Source: Morchella semilibera | Lineage: Eukaryota; Ascomycota; Pezizomycetes; Pezizales; Morchellaceae | Length of the DNA: 64,000 nt | Direction of reading: 5' to 3' | Assembly: GCA_009192285.1 (NCBI GenBank) | Contig: CM018603.1 | Span: 6,507,613-6,571,612, forward strand | Part shown: positions 1-12,462 of the stretch, in pieces | How positions within the stretch are numbered: position 1 is the stretch's first letter | Layout of the letters: every line of letters starts with the position of its first letter | The notes under the pieces: generated by a model | The model's input: only the letters and a program-made list of their open reading frames with translations | What the model was told of the DNA's origin: nothing | The model's database searches: none | Translations under genes and position numbers: made by a program

Positions 1-142
1 TTTTAATAAATAACCGAACTATATCATGCTAAATCCAGAGTGGGGGGAAAGAAAACTCAAAGGAAAAAGGGGAAAGTATGCTACAATTGACAGTCTAAAA
101 CTGGCTGCCGTTCCTACAGAGCTACATGTATATATGGCTAAA

Positions 143-2059
143 CTAATAGTACTTTGCACTAACGCTGCCATAGGTCTTCCCCTCAAATTCAAACTCGAAG
201 GTTAGCGTTGCACTCTCTACCGTCATGATGAGATTGTAATTGATATCGTAGTACTCGAACCCATGCGGACTCCTCCGTTTTGGAAAAATCTCCTTCGGTA
301 TTGAGGCCGGGAGGGTCGATGTCAGTTTACACACCAAGTACGTATCTAAGCCACATAGTTAGCATCATTGAGAAAATTATCCTCCTGACCTCGAGCGCTG
401 GGATTACTTACCTGAGGTATCGGTCTTGACTGGCGCATCATCAAGATCACTCGCCACCAAATCATCCTCAAACACCATTTCATCACTCCAATGCGTCTTC
501 CACCTGTTATAGAACGGGAAGCTGATCGGTTTATCTTCACTGACCTCATCACCCTTCTTGATGTACCAAAACGCACGATTACGCACTCTGGCTGTACCAT
601 CGAACGAGCTGAAGTATTTCTCAGACTCTTCATGGACATCGGGATCAAAGGCCTGAGTGCAGTTGACACCATAGTTTCTCCTCGCGTGACGGCTTCTGAC
701 AATGCCGCCCTCTAGTCCACGCAACACAGCACCACGTACTACCGCACTCCATGCGTTTGTGGGCTGCAGAATCTCGATATCGGCGTCAGGGTTACGGGTG
801 CTCTTGAGATCCTTCACTAATCGCTGCCTAAGGTACTCACTTGCACCGAAGCCTCCGACTAGTAGGATTGCGGAGACGTCGAATCCGTCATCACCGCTCT
901 CAACAGCATCCATCTGCTTCTGTACCAACCCGACAATCTGGGAGATAACGGGGTCAAAGATTCCCTTCATCTCATCTCTTGTGAGGATGAAGAAGCCATC
1001 CTCTACACCCGCCTCTTCATTATCTGGAACACCTGGAATAGGGCAGGAGAAAATATCTTCGTCCTCATCCTCGTCCTCATCACTGAATGTGCGCTTCAGG
1101 AACTCATCGAAATGCTTCAACATCACGATACGGCCCTTCGGCTTCATGGCATTGAAGACATCGTCGCCGATCCGCTTGCGCACAAAGTTCTCGAAGTTTG
1201 CGTTGATATATGTGGATCCGCACATGCCACCAGTACCAACCGCACACTCCTTTACCTCAAGTGTAGGCTTGAGCGCAGTAATTTGGTAAGAAATAAGATC
1301 CTGGAATCATTGACACACCAGTCAGTCCCGTTGCCCGCTCAAAAGGCTAAAAGAATGGAAACCATAACATACCACTGTACCACCACCACAATCAACTACA
1401 ATAAATGTATCATCAACCCTAAGATTGTTTGGCTGAATATCTCTAAGTGTGCACACGGCGGCTGCATCAGGCTCACTGATCATCCTAATCTTCGTCCCTT
1501 CTCCCAACCCAGCTGTCTCCGCAGCCTTTAATGTCATCGCCTTCGCGGCGTCACTCCAAACCGCTGGCACTGTCATGACCCAGTCAATCGGCGTCGCTTC
1601 CAGGAACTCCTTCCCGAAGTTCCTCTCGAGCGTGTCGACCGTGTGGCGCTTCAATGCGCCGAGATAGTCGGCTACGACATCTACAGGCTCCTTACCTGCG
1701 GGGATAAGGTGCTTGGTCTTCTTAATTGGTGAATCGGCAGATTCGCTGTCGTACTTGCTGGGGTCGAGGAGCAGCTTTATCCAGACGAGCTTCTCGGCCT
1801 CGAGGGGGAGTTCAAATCCCCATTTGAAGCTTGTCCCGTCGGAATTGTAAGCGATTTCGGTGGGCACTTTTTCGGAGTTACGATTACCACCGGCTGGCCA
1901 GCGTTGAATAACGTTGATTTCATCGGGTGTCGCGGTGTGAGCCTGAAAATGTTAGTGCTTGGCCTTTTATATTGGAGTGACGGAGGGAAGTACCCAGGAT
2001 ACACCGGAGTAGGTTGTTCCAAAGTCGATACCGACTTTGAGCGAGTGAAGCTTAGTCAT
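143..2059 (-). CDS. Hsp70-like (HSPA12-type) actin-fold ATPase
   Basis: Probable cytosolic Hsp70-related ATPase of the divergent fungal family that keeps the nucleotide-binding fold but has little of the classical substrate-binding domain. Four exons read in phase: 2059-1994, 1942-1373, 1300-412, 345-143, giving about 575 residues. Seen: the N-terminal phosphate-1 loop VGIDFGTTYSG (residues 9-19), the phosphate-2 motif VVDCGGGTV at the end of exon 2, and the adenosine-binding motif LLVGGFGASEYL in exon 3, which are the three diagnostic sites of the actin/Hsp70 fold. Introns start with GTACTT, GTATGT and GTAAGT; the last has a TGCTAAC branch point. The C-terminal exon is short and beta-rich and lacks an EEVD tail. 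The start is the ATG directly before the ATPase core. In fungi this family is expanded and often poorly characterised; a precise client is unknown. Confidence 0.9.
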
Positions 2060-3335
2060 TTCGAGATATGGAATCGATTCTCAAAGTATATAGTTTAAAT
2101 GTATATATCTTTGGACGTTTAAATGCGAAAAAGTAAAGGAAGAAAAAGGTAAGTTTCGTGAGCACCTTCTAGATAGACCAATCTACTAATCCACAGAAGT
2201 GAAAGAAGGGGAGTAATTAGAACCTTGGGGGACCTTTATAAATATAACCAATCTGCACTTGATCACCAGTGTTTTTGGATGATGATAGTCAGCCCCATTT
2301 TTCCAGCCAGTAAGTGGCAGCCTGTTTGTGCCACAGCATGAAACATTACATCTTTCCGACATGAGTCACACAAAGGGCTCTTATCGTAAATATCCGTACA
2401 TGAATGTTCTTCAAGCTGAGCTTACTGATCTTCACTCGTTGTGGTTGCCTTGTCAAGCAAGGCTGTACCAGCATTGTCCAATGGTATCAGCTGGGTTAGG
2501 GTTACACAGGCATTTAGATTCTGACATGTCAAGAAAAATGTGGGGGAATATTCTGCGCGTAGGGTGATGATGCATGCAGAGTTTGAGACAATTGCAGTTT
2601 GAGTACGTACTACATGTAGTTAGTTCCTTTCGGAATAATTTGTTTTGGGGATAACATTACACGAATTGAGGTTCTTGATACTTGCAATTGAGAAGCACAG
2701 ATGTAGTCACCGGTGAATCCCACCTAAAGATCGGGATAGTTCCCAACGAATAGAAATCTCAGAGTGAATCAATGAATATATTAAAGATTTAGATCAAAAA
2801 AGCACATTATGCCAAGGCACTAGGCAACGGAAACTGCCTGGCTCTGAGCCTCAACCTTACCGGGTTTTGTGTGGGTTCGTTAATCTACAGGCTAAACCGT
2901 CTTGAGATAAATTATCAACCCCCGCATTCTAAGTGTAAGACTCATCAGAGAGGGGGATACGAGGATGCGGGAATGCGTTTGCAGTGGAGTACGCCGGAGC
3001 AGAGTAGAGTCACATTGCAGCCTAGAAAGCCACTGTGTAAATATACCGAGGAGGTGTTTGAAACATAGCCTCCACAATTATTTCTGCTCCTGCATAACCG
3101 GACGCCGATAGGCAGACAAATAAATATTATTATCGCGTCTGCCTAGATGTGGTATTTATCCAACAATTGGCTTTGAGGATTAGTATTGATAAGGATAGCC
3201 TGCGCACCCGTCCCCCACAAAGGACGCCAGAATCTTAGAGTAAAAGAGCTCGTACTCTCCTCAACACTTGATAGTACCATCTCTGTTGTTACTTCGAGGT
3301 AGTTTGTTGACATCAGGTAATTCACTTTCGACAAC
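2060..3335. other. Intergenic, no gene seen
   Basis: Divergent promoter region between the Hsp70-like gene and the coiled-coil gene. Only short ORFs with no recognisable features. It holds one TACATGTA palindrome at 2611-2618. Confidence 0.6.
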
Positions 3336-4766
3336 ATGGCTGCAGCTTTTCGGGGTATGTACGGGTGGACGTCAAAATATGCAGCGGAGGAGAACAAGGG
3401 GCTATCTGACGATGATCTTAAATTAGTCGAACAGGTACGTACTACCAGCGCCGCTTTCAAAGAAAAAATTTGAAGCTTACTAGCTAGCCCTAGATCTCCA
3501 AACTTCAGGTCACTAGCAGTCCCCCAGACCCAGCGATCAAGACACTGCAAACACGCCTCCTAACATCTACGAACCAAATCGCACATCTAACGCGCGAAAA
3601 TGCTGATCTTAAGCTTCAACTGCAACGCCTGAATGAAGATCGCAAAAAAGCTGTCGATGCTAGTGTTAATAGAATATTGGAACAAAAATGGTTCCCTGTC
3701 TTCGAGCGACTCGACCAGGATAACAAACAGCTTCATGCCCGTAACATTGCTTTAAACCGCCATATCTTCAACGGCGAGAATGAACTTGTCCACCTGCGCG
3801 CCGAGCAGGCAGAGATGAAAAGGTCCACACACATGGCTGAACAGGCCGTCAGGAAATATGAACGGCAAGTAAATAAGCTGACCGAGACAATATCACGCAA
3901 CGGGCCGAAAGAAGATGCTAGACAAGGGACTACGCGGGACGATGACTATTTTGCTACAGAGTTCTCAGAGTTAGTAAACGGAGTGCAGCAGTGGGTGTTT
4001 AGACATTTCAGAGGCGGAGCTGAGGATAGATTGGCTGGGCTAGAGGGAGACTTGAAAAGCGCCTTCGAGGAGTGCGTTCATGAAGATGAACCAGTAAAGA
4101 AGTCAAGAGCGCAGTTAGACGCAATCTCCGCGATGGTAGTATGGATGTTGAATAGAGATGTATTCCAGTCGTTTAGATATCTGTGTTTCGGTGATCTGCA
4201 GGAGCCATTCGCAATCTTGTACGATACCATAGAGGGGACCGGTAAGCATCCAGAGATCACCCACCTAGGACAACAGCTAATATCTATGCTAAAAACCAGA
4301 GCTTCAAAAGCACTTATGGCGCTCAAAAACCGTTGACATGCTGTGCAAGCACCCCGATGTCCTTTCTGCTTTCGCCACAGCAGTAGAAACTCACACGAAC
4401 GATCTTTCCGCGCTTTTTGCTCCTCTGTGTGCTAAGACTTCTAAGGCGGAGCTGCGCACAAAATCACTCCATGGACTTGTGGAGAAGACTGCGAAGCTAG
4501 CCCTCGAAGTTGCGCAACAGCAAGCAGTCTTTGATTTGTGGCCAGTTGCTCCTGGGGAAGAGTATGATACGTACATCATGGAAGATGCGGCAGCAGATGC
4601 AGAGGAAAGGGAAGATGGGGCGGAAACCGAAGCAGAAGTGAGGGTGCAGCTATTCCCAGCGGTACTAAGGATGGACTTTGATAGAGATGGGGTGAGAAGG
4701 GATGATAATGTTGCAGTGGTATTGAAGGCGAAAGTTGTCTCGAAGCCGGTGGCGAAGGTTGAGTAA
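3336..4766 (+). CDS. Unrecognised coiled-coil protein
   Basis: I do not recognise the family. Three exons join in phase: 3336-3434 (33 codons), 3494-4241 and 4300-4766; introns are GTACGT...TAG and GTAAGC...CAG (58 bp, with a CTAAT-like branch). The predicted protein is about 437 residues. Residues about 50-150 are heptad-like and rich in E, K, Q, R and L (coiled coil). A more ordered helical region follows, with aromatic clusters such as QQWVFRHFRG and FQSFRYLCFGDL. The C-terminal part has an acidic stretch (EDAAADAEEREDGAETEAE) before a basic tail. No signal peptide or membrane segment is visible. The second intron is supported because it alone joins the long upstream and downstream frames without a stop. 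Function unknown. Confidence 0.75.
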
Positions 4767-5120
4767 AAGGGAGTAATGAGAAGAGTTTTGTGTTTGTTTT
4801 GTAGTTGCGTACTTTCCCGAATTCTTTAGATTCACGTAGAGGGAGCGAGGATGTTTCATCGACGGTTCTTGTTGTAATGACTACCATACCATCTCCATAG
4901 CATTCTAGGGTGTCCTCCATGGTGTCTTTTGATATACTCTCCATTCTTGGGCTTGTGCAGGAGCGAGGAACCCAAGCCGATTTATCACTCTGATAGGTTT
5001 AACTGTAGCTTTGTTCGAGGCATGACTCGTGCCTTTCACAGTACTATGAAATTCACATAAGGTCACTCGATCATTTTGGAGATCATGACCTATTTAGGAC
5101 CCTTCGTTGCGTGAGAAATA

Positions 5121-5323
5121 CTTTAACGCCAGATCGGATATTCCTATCAGCCTTAGTCAAAAGTTAGTCTAATAAAGACCTTATAGATTTTTTTTGAACC
5201 TTATATGTTCCTTAAACATACTTATATCATACATAAAAAGGCTTGAAAAAATCTATAAGGTCTTTATTAGACTAACTTTTGACTAAGCCCTCGCCCATAG
5301 GAATATCCGATTGGGCGTTAAAG
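5121..5323. mobile_element. Foldback MITE flanked by TA
   Basis: A near-perfect hairpin: the left arm beginning CTTTAACGCC and the right arm ending GGCGTTAAAG are inverted copies for about 80 bp each, around a short A/T-rich centre. Both ends abut TA (5119-5120 and 5324-5325), the target-site duplication typical of Tc1/mariner/pogo-type elements. No coding capacity, so a non-autonomous MITE. Arms differ slightly, for example a few extra bases (GGGCGAGG versus CAGC) about 30 bp in. Its ends do not match those of the Tc1 copy at 12288-13953, so another transposase family would have mobilised it. Confidence 0.85.
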
Positions 5324-5944
5324 TACTGCAGCTAGCTATGGCTGGGGTCGGATCAAGGTTTTTCCTTTCCTGTTTTACTTTACTCAAGCAATTCGGCGAC
5401 CATACCGATATTAATATCGGTACTAGCTTGGTCAGCGGGTGGAACAGACCAGAAGGACTGATCAGGGATATATCGCTAGGACCCTGATCACGTTAAAGTT
5501 GGCGAAAAGCATAAGTACGCATATGTATCTAGTGCCCAACGTACCTTAACTTAACTAATCACCAATCGTATCTTAATTGCTCTACATGAGCACATGTAGT
5601 TGCAGGATGGTGAAATACACATCAAGAAGAGTCGAGTTTTTAAGCGGTGATACTTTGTTTGTACTAGCTTTACAGGGGTAAAGGATTTATTAGCCAAGTT
5701 AAGGTTTCAAGCCCCCACTACAAAGCAACTTGAAGGCTAAGCAGCTGCCAGGTACGGATTCAGGCAGTCATACATACATTAGGAAGAGATCGATATATAT
5801 GAAAGTACATGTAGTTATGCTATACAGTGTTGATTGGTAAGGGACAACGATGTTTTGGATTCAATAAGCCAGTACGTTCGTATTTACGATGAAATAAGTC
5901 CGAGATATTGTCCAGGACATCCCGCAGATCTACGTCCTAGACGT

Positions 5945-5951
5945 CTATATA
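5945..5951 (+). promoter_or_regulatory. Candidate TATA box
   Basis: TATATAG lies about 100 bp upstream of the ATG of the secreted SMP-30-like gene at 6046. Distance and sequence fit a TATA element; not otherwise tested. Confidence 0.4.
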
Positions 5952-6045
5952 GTGAGCCTTAAAGCACTAGAAATAAGGGCACCATCCACAACAACAACTA
6001 AAAAAGACTCAGTATTCAACAGTACTAAGAAAACCTAAAGTCAAA

Positions 6046-7077
6046 ATGTTTTCAACCAACGTGAACTTCACCCTCCTCCTTCTCGCGCTCTCCCCAATTG
6101 TGGCTCTCGCAGCCCCTCGTCCTAAGCCTCACTCTGAAATCACCTCCTACGTCCTCCCCGGAAACAATACCTACCCCGAAGGCGTAGCCCGCCAGCCCAA
6201 CTCCCCCTACTTCTACGCCGGGTCCATCACTACAGGTTCCATCTACCGCGGCTCTGTTTACAACCCTCAAATGGAAGTGTGGGTTCCTACAACCCCCAGC
6301 CCAACCCTTGCCGGCATGAAAGCCGACCACCAGGATCGCCTCTACGTTGCCGGCTACGCAAGTGGATCGCTTTTCGTCTACGACATCCCTACCCGCGAGC
6401 TTATCTATACGTTTACCGTGTCCTACAACGGGAGCAACTTGAACGACCTCGCCATTGCAGACGATGGAACCGTGTATATCACTGATTCTTCCCGGCCATA
6501 TTTACTCTACATAACCCCCGACCAGCTCGCCGCAGAAGAGACGGAGCAGGAACTGAAGATCTACAAAGATATCAGCGTAGATATTCCTTACATCTACGGG
6601 GCCGGCGTCCCCGTCGCGAACGGAATAGTGGTGACCGAGGACCAGGAATTCCTTATTGTTGGGAGTTGGGAAGGCAGGGCTATTTACCGTGTCTCCTTGA
6701 AGACCAAGGAGGTATCACTAATTGACCTGGGTGGTAAAACGGTATGCACTCCCCACCCCCTCTAGTAATTGAAAGGCTTCTAACAAACAAAAAAAAACGA
6801 GTAGATTGGTAAAGTCGACGGTCTCCTTCTCCGGGGCGATACCCTTTACTCCGCTAACTCGGGCTACGAACTCGGGATCTTTATCGATGTCGTTAAGATC
6901 GAGTACCCATACCTTGAGGCAAACCCGGTGGGGACTCTCACGAGTGACTTGCTGCACGGGCCCTCCACTGCGGCATTTGATGGGGATGACATGCTTGTTG
7001 CGAATTTCCAAAACGGGATCGCAAACCTGCATTTACCTTTTGATATTGTTAGGATACCGCTTTACCAAAAGGAATGA
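6046..7077 (+). CDS. Secreted SMP-30/gluconolactonase-like beta-propeller protein
   Basis: Two exons (6046-6741 and 6805-7077; intron GTATGC...TAG with a TTCTAAC branch point) encode about 322 residues. The N-terminus has a hydrophobic signal peptide of about 22 residues (ends SPIVALA, then AAPRPKP), so the protein should enter the secretory pathway. The body shows repeated blade-like strands such as EGVARQPNSPYFYAGS, DHQDRLYVAGYASGSLFVYD, ADDGTVYITDSSRPYL and DDMLVANFQNGIANLHLPF, as in SMP-30/gluconolactonase-like and NHL/YWTD six-bladed propellers. Extracellular lactonase or a binding role is possible, but I cannot assign substrate or catalytic residues. Two Asn glycosylation sequons are visible (NNT, NGS). 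Confidence 0.8.
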
Positions 7078-7691
7078 AGAGAGTAATAATTTTGCAGGTG
7101 GCTGTAGATATATGTAGCTATTGGAATTATTATTGCCCACACTGTCGTCACTTTGAGATAATAAACAGGTTCTTAATCATAAAATATCACTCGGTAATAA
7201 TTGTGCATTTTAGGAATTGACTCTAATAACAGCATATACATATTCAGCACTCTGATAGTACTACTGGTGTAGGCTTGTTTATAGTCTAATCTACTACCCT
7301 GGTAAATCAGTCCAGGGACCGCCTATCATTGTGGGGTATTTTGGGCTCTTTCGTTAGTACTTCCCAGTGATTGGGGTATAGGTCCCTCATCGTATTATCG
7401 TTTTGTGAAGCAAGTAAGTTGTACAACATACACATCCATTTTTATAGGTTATTGACAAATAAAAGCCAACTAATTGCTAGAAATACTAACTTCCTGATCC
7501 TGTCGAGGAAGACCATACTATTCGGAATATCACTCTTCAGAGCTAACTAATTTATGCGCTCGCAATTCCCAATAAACGAGAGCGAGGCGCTTAAAGTTTC
7601 TACCGAACACCCTCTACAAAAGAAAAAAAAGAAAACACAAAGAAGGGGAACAGAAAGAAAGACAAAAGCCAACTTGGCCCAATAAGTACAC
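7078..7691. other. Convergent intergenic spacer
   Basis: 3' flanks of two tail-to-tail genes. No ORF of note. It contains one reverse-oriented copy of the dispersed GAGTGATAT motif (7173-7197). Confidence 0.55.
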
Positions 7692-10600
7692 TTAGAAAAT
7701 ATCCTCAACGTCCTTCCACTCGCCGCTGTGTCTCATACCCCAGTAATCACCCTTCGCCTTCCAGTACTCCTCACCAGTGACCTCGCAGACTGCCTTCTCG
7801 AACCATCTTGGTTTCCACTCTTCACCACTCTGCTCCCTATCTCTCCGCTTTGCTCTCTGCTTCTCCTCCAACCTGTTCTTCTCCGTGGCCGCAAAGTCAT
7901 ATTCTCCCTCTTCCATTGCTCTTTGATCCGGTCGGAGACGTGTATCGGTAGGGCAGAGTACGGGTCTGAGATTATCAGGAATTGCGTTGAGGGTTATGCT
8001 GAACGGGGTGAGATTGAAAGGTGCTGGTGGGCGCGGGTGGTTCTCCCAAACCAAGAAAGCAGGGTTTGAGCCACCGCCGTTGGCAGGAGGTGGGTCCACT
8101 GCGAGGTCCTGACCCGGGGAGAGACGGGCGTAGATCTTGTCATTCCATCGGCCACCAATGCTCCATACTTGAATGCTATCAGGGTTGAAGACCCGTCCCT
8201 TAACCTCATACGCAGTCGATACACGCCAACCCCGTGCTTTGAAGTCAAGCTGACATGTATCTCCAGTAGTCCAGTTCTTAATTTCCATAAGACCATAGTT
8301 GTCGACTGTTGGGGAACCTGTGATGATACCGATGACGGATGTCGTGACCTTTTTCCACGTGTACAATTCCTCTTTACCGTCTGGGGTTCGGAGACGAAGG
8401 AACCATGTGCCAAGCGGGTTGATATCAAAGCTCTTTCCATAGAATTTACTTCGAACGGCAGATTCGCCCCAGTAATCCCATTTTTCGGCCTCAGCCCATG
8501 CGGCACCGATAGGAGGATGATGGGAGACTTGCTCGACCATAAAGCGGTAGTTTTTATCTGGACGGACATACTCATAGGTTTCTCCAAGAAGAGGGTTGAA
8601 AGGTTTTGCGACACGGTCGATGGTCGAAGAATATTCGGAAGCAGCAAAAGCGGCAACATAAACCATTCTTTCGGCGGGGTCGGTACGGTCAGCAGCCAAA
8701 TCAAGTAGATCGGTATATTCCATATCCTCTGCTACACGTTGGAGAAGAGATGTAGGTTCGTTAAATGAGACTGGAAGCGTCATCTTGGTCATATCCTTTC
8801 CAATCATGGATTTCAGAATACCCTATTTACTGTCAGTTGGTTTCATTCATAGGATATCACTCGGTGAGCTTACCCAGAGCGAAATTTTCGGCCTATCGTC
8901 TGCGTCCAACCTCAGCTTTTCTCTTGGCGGATCCTCATAACCCTTGAAACTAGTTTTGACAGCGACCAACTTCTTCTGCCTCAGCACCAATGCTCCTTCT
9001 GTCTCTTCAATATCCCCTTCAGGCCCTTCGCCCAGAGCCATGTTCCGCTCCGAAAGCCCTGGACTCTTGAGGCTCATAGTACTAATTGGCATCTCCGAAA
9101 CGACCTCCACTTCACCACTATCAATCGCGTCAAAGAATAGGTCGGTATCCTCGTCATCAGAACTATCACTATCTACTACAAGGGCTGGGCTCTTCAACGC
9201 GGACCCAACCCTGTTAAGTTCAACACTGTTTGGTTGTCCGTCGAGGATTTCGGAGGCACTGTTCTCTAGTCTAGGGCTCAGTGGTGCGCTACCACTTCCT
9301 CGGAGAGCCTCCCTTAGCGCACGTTTGGCCTTCTTCTTCTTCTCGCGCTCGCCAGCTGCTTTACTCTCAAGGGTTTCTTGCTCGCGTGCTAAGACAGCCA
9401 TGTTCTCCTCCCATATTTTTCGGAGACTAATCTCTTTCTCAATCCGGTACCGCCAGTAGGAATCACGCTCCTTACTCATTAGTAAAAGGTCTTCAACAAG
9501 TGTCTTCAGGCTGGTAACAGCGCTTTCATAACTACTCAAAGCCCCAGTAACTAGAGGATCACTGAGTGTGAGGTCGGGGTTCTTTGCATGTTCAAATTGA
9601 ACAGCAAGTACAACCTGGCTGAGAAGATCTAGCTGCAACCTTGCAGAATTTCCTAACAGGGATAGAGCATCACTAGTTGGTGGTTCCTGAGGTCCATTAG
9701 AGCTGTGGTCATCATCATCCACGTCACCCTCCCGCTCATCCCCAGAGCCACCGCCACGGCTGGAGTGGCGGTGTCTTGATGAGCCACTCGCGTTCGGTTC
9801 AAAAAAGTCACTTTCCTCTCCCTCTGCGGCAGCAACAAAGCTGCTGCCGCCAGTACGGAAGCTTGATTTCCGATTTTCCCCCGAAGATCCCGTGACGCTG
9901 CCACTCATCATATCAGATACTGCATCGCTGTCTTCATAACGTTGCTGCTCTCGCATCCGACCCATCCGCTCGGCTTCACCGGCTTTCCGGCGCTCCTCTT
10001 CTCTTGCCTCGTCTTTAGCCCATTGGATGGCATTGTTCAAAGTCCAATACCAGCGCTTCGCCTCAACCACGTGGTTTGCTTTGAGGTGGTATTTAACGGA
10101 TCCCTTACCATGGATCTCAAAGTTTTGTTTGTCTTGCGCATCCATGTGGAGTTTGGCAATTCTCATATTGATAGCGCCTCGGCAGGCGGAGCCAATATCA
10201 TCTGTAGATGTAAATATTAAGCGAAATTATTTTTAGAGAAAGCTCACAAGGTTCCACTTACCCTGATGCTTGTAATAACTCAAGACTCCGTCTTCAAGCA
10301 CAAACCATCGGAGCTTGTACCCGCTAGTGTAGTTGGTCCATTTCTTGAGGTATCCTTTCATTTCCCTTCCTTCCTTGCCAGCGATCCCAGTCGCAAAAGT
10401 TTCTCCTGCAGGAGCCAAGCCAGTTGCGGCGACCTCTGCGGCACTTCCAAGAACAGCCCTTTCCTCTATCCCCCGAGCGGCGGCTTGCGCAGCAGGGCTC
10501 TTCTTGAGCATGTTCTTTGTTTTGTCATCCTTTGTTACGTCCTGCGGCAACTTACCCTTATTATCCCTCCTGAACGGATCCGCGCCATGTAGCAGGAGAA

Positions 10601-11522
10601 TCTCGATTAGTCTTGTATCCCGTCGTCTAGCAGCATCATGCAGTAGTGTTGATCCACCGCCATTGGTAGGTGGTTCAAGGGTGTTGAGGTCCAATAGCCC
10701 CTTCACCCTTGGGACTTCTAGAAGTTTCTCAATCCGCTCGTAGTCCTGCTCTGCAACGAGTCGGGTCAACTTCTCGATTGTTTCCTCTAGAAACATACTT
10801 CGCGCCAGCTGTAGCATCTGGAATACCGTCGGGGTCCTTGAAATTTCTAGTGGCGTGCGATTATTATAGTTGTGAATGCTGTCGTTAATATCTGATTGCT
10901 TCAGCAATAGTGATACAACATCTGCCCTTCCAAGTTTCGCCGCCGTATGCAACGGCGTGTTTCCAGTTGCTGGATCCCGGTGATTGATATCCAAGTAAGG
11001 TAAGCCAGATGGGGTGGCCGCATCAGTCGTAGTGGTCGACAGAATATACTCTATCACCGCAACCTCGGCACACTGCACACCTAATTGCAATATAGAGCTC
11101 CTAATCGCATCATCTGGCGAGCCCTCCCTGATGGTCTTTGAAATCGCCATAGTGTCCCCATTCCTCAATGCTTCATATAGCCGGAACGTACGGACAGTAT
11201 CCTCGACGCTTTTCGCATTCCCGACCAGCACCCCCGAACCGCCGACAAGTGATGTAGCAGAGGTATTTGCGGTCGAGGGCAAAGGTGGGGGTTCTTCCGT
11301 GATTGGTCTACTTGACGATTGAGCCCGAAGTGAAATGCTTCGTTTCGGTGTTGATGTGGTTGAGGCGTTCGCAGGGGTTAGGTACGTAGTTGACGAGTTT
11401 GGAGTTACAGCGGCGGACGCGTTGCGAGAGTGAGATTTTGAGGGCGAGCTGCTGGAGGATGAGTGCAGGAGTGAGGAAACCATAGCGGAACGGGTCCTAC
11501 GATGCCTGAGTGGGAGTTTCAT
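7692..11522 (-). CDS. osh1: Oxysterol-binding protein, Osh1 type (ankyrin-PH-FFAT-ORD)
   Basis: Predicted sterol/PI4P transfer protein acting at ER contact sites. Exons 11522-10262, 10201-8874 and 8822-7692 read in phase to about 1,239 residues. Domains in order: Ser-rich basic N-terminus; ankyrin repeats ([17 protein letters not shown] about residue 245, and [20 protein letters not shown] about 325); PH domain ([20 protein letters not shown], about 390-470, split by intron 1); coiled coil about 620-700; an FFAT-like VAP-binding core in an acidic stretch ([14 protein letters not shown], about 770); and the C-terminal ORD with the family fingerprint EQVSHHPP at about 959. This order matches yeast Osh1/Swh1. 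The start is placed at MKLPLRHRR; the frame is open further upstream, but that part is hydrophobic and low-complexity and looks untranslated. MVSSLLHS (ATG at 11483) is an alternative. Confidence 0.93.
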
Positions 11523-12287
11523 ATGTAAGCTAAACCTGAAAGCTTGATAAAAAAAAAAGACAAAGAAACAAAGGAATGAATAGAATGAATGAATGAACGA
11601 ATGGCGGAGAATCGAAAGAACGGGATGAAGAAGAAGAAGGGGAAGGATGATGGAAAGGATCACGATGAAAGGTTATGAACGAAAGACCCACCCTCCATCA
11701 CTGCGGCTGCTGCCCTCGGATCCAGACATAGCAGGTAGACAAGCAAGGGAGTTTGGGAGTGAAAAAAGAAGCGGACTAATTTGGGAACGCGGCGTTCCCG
11801 GTGGAGGATTCAGAGAATAGTGAGAGTTCAAGCTCGGTGAAGCGGGGGTTTCAGTAGTGGGGGATGCAATGATGATTGATGATGATGATGGGGAAAGTTG
11901 AGAAGGGAGGGTGCGGCGAGTGGAGGAGAGGTTATATTTTTAGGAGGCTAGGATGTGGTTGATGGGGGATAGCTTTTGTTCTTTTCACGTGCTTTAACTT
12001 GATGCCAACGTTCAGGATCGTGGGGTTTTGAGGTGTTAAGGTTGGTGGTGCAGGTCAGATGGACACCGGAAGTGAGAGAATGACGGAAGTGGAGGGGCAC
12101 AGGAAGGCAATTATGTGTCTAAGTGTGTCTAAGTGTGTCTATGTAGAGAGCGCTGCGGAACCTAGCTCCAGTTACAGCTCCAGAGCAGAACCCAGCAGGG
12201 GAACCCAGTCCAACCAAGGGCCTGTTAAAATGTTTGGAACTTGGAACCTTTTCTCTGGTACTGGTTGAGTTGTAGGTACGTAAAGTA
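11523..12287. other. OSH1 promoter region
   Basis: Upstream flank of the OSH1-type gene, rich in purine runs and GATGAT repeats near 11870-11895. No supported gene. The right end is the TA target site of the Tc1 transposon. Confidence 0.5.
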
Positions 12288-12315
12288 CAGCGATAGGTAA
12301 AAAGTGATGGAACGT
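12288..12315 (+). repeat. Tc1 left terminal inverted repeat
   Basis: 28 bp starting CAGCGATAGG immediately after TA; inverted match to 13926-13953 with two mismatches. Confidence 0.9.
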
Positions 12316-12462
12316 GCTGACAAAGCTTGCCCCATGAAAATATTTGGAGGCCTTTACGGTACTACTCTACTGTTTGCTACTGGATGGATTCTCAATCAAA
12401 CCCGTTCCCTAGACCCAAACCCGTTCCACGACCCTAAACTCGTTACTATAGAGACTGCGAGA

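Larger units (their letters stand above)
4767..6045. other. Intergenic with foldback element
   Basis: No gene seen. It contains the 203-bp TA-flanked hairpin element described separately, a TACATGTA palindrome at 5806-5813 and the promoter of the downstream secreted protein gene. Confidence 0.6.

Noticed and set aside
11523-11663. Hydrophobic N-terminal extension of the OSH1 frame
   Set aside because: Looks like membrane segments only because the 5' leader is pyrimidine-rich; Osh1 proteins do not start this way.
12304-12462. N-terminal extension of the Tc1 transposase
   Set aside because: Open frame, but it begins within the terminal repeat and has no similarity to Tc1 N-termini; the ATG at 12463 gives the usual length.
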